Source: Planctomycetota bacterium
GTDB lineage: Bacteria; Planctomycetota; B129-G9
DNA: 8,001 nt
Assembly (NCBI GenBank): GCA_030622295.1
Contig: JAUXGI010000039.1
Coordinates: 1-8,001, forward strand
Reading direction: 5' to 3'
Below are positions 6,435 through 8,001 of this stretch, piece after piece. A program made the translations under genes and the position numbers. Every line of letters begins with the position of its first letter. Within the stretch, counting starts at the first letter, position 1. Under the pieces are notes generated by a model that was not told where the DNA came from, ran no database searches, and saw only the letters and a program-made list of their open reading frames with translations.

Positions 6435-7123
6435 AAAAAGATTTCCGCATCTCCGTCGTTATACCGGTCTATAACGAAGAGGAAACGGTGCTCGACGTCA
6501 TCGAGCGCGTCCGCTCTACCGAACTGGTCAGCGAAATCGTCGTCGTCGACGACGGCTCCAGCGACGGCACATGGAATGTCCTGCAGGGCCTCAATCATCC
6601 CGACGTGCGCGTCTTCAGGCACGAAAAAAACTCCGGCAAGGGCTCCGCCCTCAAGACCGGCTTCGCTCACGTCACGGGCGATATCGTAATCATTCAGGAC
6701 GCCGACCTCGAATATGACCCCGGGGAATATCCTGTCCTTATAAACCCCATAGTCCAGGGCCGGGCCGACGTGGTGTACGGCACGCGCTTCGCCGGAGGCA
6801 CTCACCGGGTGCTCTTCTTCTGGCATTACGTCGGCAACAGACTGCTCACCCTCCTCTCCAACATGCTCACCAACCTGAACCTTACCGATATGGAGACGTG
6901 CTACAAGGTTTTCAGGGCCGACGTGATAAGAAAAATAGACATAAAGTCAAAACGATTCGGCGTGGAACCGGAACTTACCGCAAAGGTCGCGCGTATGGGC
7001 TGCCGCATCTACGAGGTGCCGATTTCCTACTACGGCCGCGATTACCTCGAAGGGAAGAAGATAACATGGCGTGACGGCCTCGCCGCCGTGTGGCACATCC
7101 TCAGGTTCCGCTTCTTCAAATAA
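6431..7123 (+). CDS. family 2 glycosyltransferase, dolichyl-phosphate mannose synthase-like
   Basis: The 230-residue product has the GT-A fold of DPM1-like enzymes: SVVIPVYNEEET at 8-19, VVVDDGSSDGT at 37-47, a GKG-S-A-L segment at 69-74, the metal-binding DAD at 90-92, YGTRF at 116-120, and the D-M-E-T-C-Y-K-V-F-R block at 153-162 followed by F-G-V-E-P-E-L. This subgroup moves a sugar, often mannose or glucose, from a nucleotide donor to a polyprenyl phosphate. There is no C-terminal membrane pair such as GtrB-like enzymes have, so it is probably a soluble or peripheral protein on the inner membrane face. Length is normal for the DPM1-type subgroup. ATG overlaps the TGA of the polymerase gene (ATGA at 6431-6434), indicating translational coupling, with AAAGG just upstream. 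Donor sugar and acceptor are not determined. Confidence 0.9.
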   Translation: MKKDFRISVVIPVYNEEETVLDVIERVRSTELVSEIVVVDDGSSDGTWNVLQGLNHPDVRVFRHEKNSGKGSALKTGFAHVTGDIVIIQDADLEYDPGEYPVLINPIVQGRADVVYGTRFAGGTHRVLFFWHYVGNRLLTLLSNMLTNLNLTDMETCYKVFRADVIRKIDIKSKRFGVEPELTAKVARMGCRIYEVPISYYGRDYLEGKKITWRDGLAAVWHILRFRFFK

Positions 7124-7139
7124 CACTTGACGGGGTCCG

Positions 7140-7154
7140 ACCACTTTAGGTGGT
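7140..7154 (+). promoter_or_regulatory. hairpin covering the ribosome binding site of the epimerase gene
   Basis: ACCAC (7140-7144) pairs with GTGGT (7150-7154), plus a T-G pair inside, leaving loop TTA. The right arm contains most of AGGTGG (7148-7153), the Shine-Dalgarno sequence eight bases before the ATG at 7162. Pairing would hide the site, so this small stem could lower translation. It is short, and coupling to the upstream gene or temperature could open it. Chance cannot be excluded. Confidence 0.4.
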
Positions 7155-7161
7155 ATTGCGC

Positions 7162-8001
7162 ATGACAGATAATATCACATTTCCAGGAAGGATTCTCGTC
7201 ACCGGCGGAGCGGGTTTCATAGGCTCGCATCTGGTTGGCCGCCTGCTCGCCATGAAATGCCGCGTCACCGTCCTGGATGACTTCAACGACTACTACGACC
7301 CCGCCGTCAAGCGGATGAACGTCGCGCCGCATCTGGACAATCCCGCATACAACCTTGTCGAAGGCGACATACGCGACGTCGCGCTCCTGCGGAAGGTTTT
7401 CGGCGAAGGCTCCTTCGACATCGTCGTCCATCTGGCCGCGCGCGCCGGTGTCAGGCCGTCTCTGAAGCAGGCGCCGCCCTACTGCGACGTGAACGTCGTC
7501 GGCACCTCGCACCTGCTCGATGCCGCGGTAAGCCATGACGTCAGGCGCTTCGTCTTCGCCTCTTCCTCGTCGGTCTACGGCGACAACGAGAAAATCCCTT
7601 TCTCCGAATTCGACCCCGTCGATAACCCCGTCAGCCCCTACGCCGCCACGAAGCGCGCCGCGGAACTCGTCTGTCATTCCTGTCATCATCTCTACGGAAC
7701 CGACCTGGCGTGCCTCCGCTTCTTCACCGTCTACGGTCCGCGACAGCGGCCGGAGATGGCCATACACAAATTCACCCGTCTCATAAACGAGGGCAGACCC
7801 GTGCCCCTCTTCGGCGACGGCACATCGGAGAGGGATTACACCTTCATCGACGACATCATCGACGGCGTCATTTCGGTAATCGAGCGGCATCGCGGCTTCG
7901 AGATATACAACCTGGGCGATTCCAATCCGGTTCCGCTGGCACGGCTTGTTTCTCTGATTGAAGAAGCCCTTGATAAAAAGGTGGAAATTGAACGCCTGCC
8001 C
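7162..8001 (+). CDS. NAD-dependent epimerase, UDP-glucuronate 4-epimerase-like (3' end outside window)
   Basis: The frame stays open for 280 codons to the right edge, so the gene is cut; complete relatives have about 310-340 residues. It is an extended short-chain dehydrogenase: the NAD-binding T-G-G-A-G-F-I-G is at 14-21, the catalytic serine is probably Ser135 in SSSSVYG, and the catalytic pair is Tyr160 and Lys164 in SPYAATK. Subgroup marks are F-N-D-Y-Y-D-P-x-x-K-R near residue 46, FFTVYGPRQRPEMA at about 190-203, and LFGDGTSERDYTFIDD. These match bacterial CapI/LpsL-type enzymes that interconvert UDP-glucuronate and UDP-galacturonate in the cytoplasm, providing an acidic sugar for capsule or EPS. 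Other nucleotide-sugar 4-epimerases or dehydratases of the same fold are possible. The start is chosen for AGGTGG at 7148-7153. It follows the glycosyltransferase by 38 bases, probably in the same transcript. Confidence 0.88.
   Translation, partial: MTDNITFPGRILVTGGAGFIGSHLVGRLLAMKCRVTVLDDFNDYYDPAVKRMNVAPHLDNPAYNLVEGDIRDVALLRKVFGEGSFDIVVHLAARAGVRPSLKQAPPYCDVNVVGTSHLLDAAVSHDVRRFVFASSSSVYGDNEKIPFSEFDPVDNPVSPYAATKRAAELVCHSCHHLYGTDLACLRFFTVYGPRQRPEMAIHKFTRLINEGRPVPLFGDGTSERDYTFIDDIIDGVISVIERHRGFEIYNLGDSNPVPLARLVSLIEEALDKKVEIERLP

Overview
The window is a GC-rich stretch carrying the core of a Wzy-type exopolysaccharide or capsule locus, with all genes on the + strand. A periplasmic/outer-membrane SLBB export protein, an outer-membrane beta-barrel protein and a Wzc-type co-polymerase point to a diderm (Gram-negative type) bacterium. 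The phylum cannot be fixed from the sequence. The arrangement resembles EPS loci of environmental lineages such as Desulfobacterota, Planctomycetota or Omnitrophota, but that is only an impression.

Layout: (1) 2-346, the C-terminal end of an SLBB-domain polysaccharide export protein whose N-terminus lies left of the window. (2) 405-1733, a signal-peptide-bearing outer-membrane beta-barrel protein. (3) 1734-2075, a 342-base gap without a gene, filled from about 1821 to 2031 by two tandem copies of a strongly structured repeat; a weak promoter candidate follows just before the next gene. (4) 2076-4844, a long polysaccharide co-polymerase fused to a bacterial tyrosine kinase (Wzc/EpsG type). (5) 4926-6434, an O-antigen ligase/Wzy polymerase-like membrane protein. 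(6) 6431-7123, a DPM-like family 2 glycosyltransferase overlapping the previous stop by four bases. (7) 7162-8001, an NAD-dependent sugar-nucleotide epimerase resembling UDP-glucuronate 4-epimerase, cut by the right edge.

Inferred teamwork: the epimerase supplies a nucleotide sugar (probably UDP-galacturonate). The glycosyltransferase may load a sugar onto a polyprenyl phosphate carrier. The Wzy-like protein polymerises lipid-linked repeat units in the periplasm. The Wzc-like protein sets chain length and cycles by tyrosine phosphorylation. The SLBB protein, perhaps with the beta-barrel protein, conducts the polymer across the envelope. No flippase or initiating transferase is visible here.

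The coding genes are ordinary for this pathway. The most unusual part is the repeat pair at 1821-2031. Its second copy can fold as an 11-bp outer stem enclosing three back-to-back GC-rich hairpins with three-base loops. The left arm of copy 2 could also pair with the right arm of copy 1, giving two mutually exclusive folds upstream of the co-polymerase gene.
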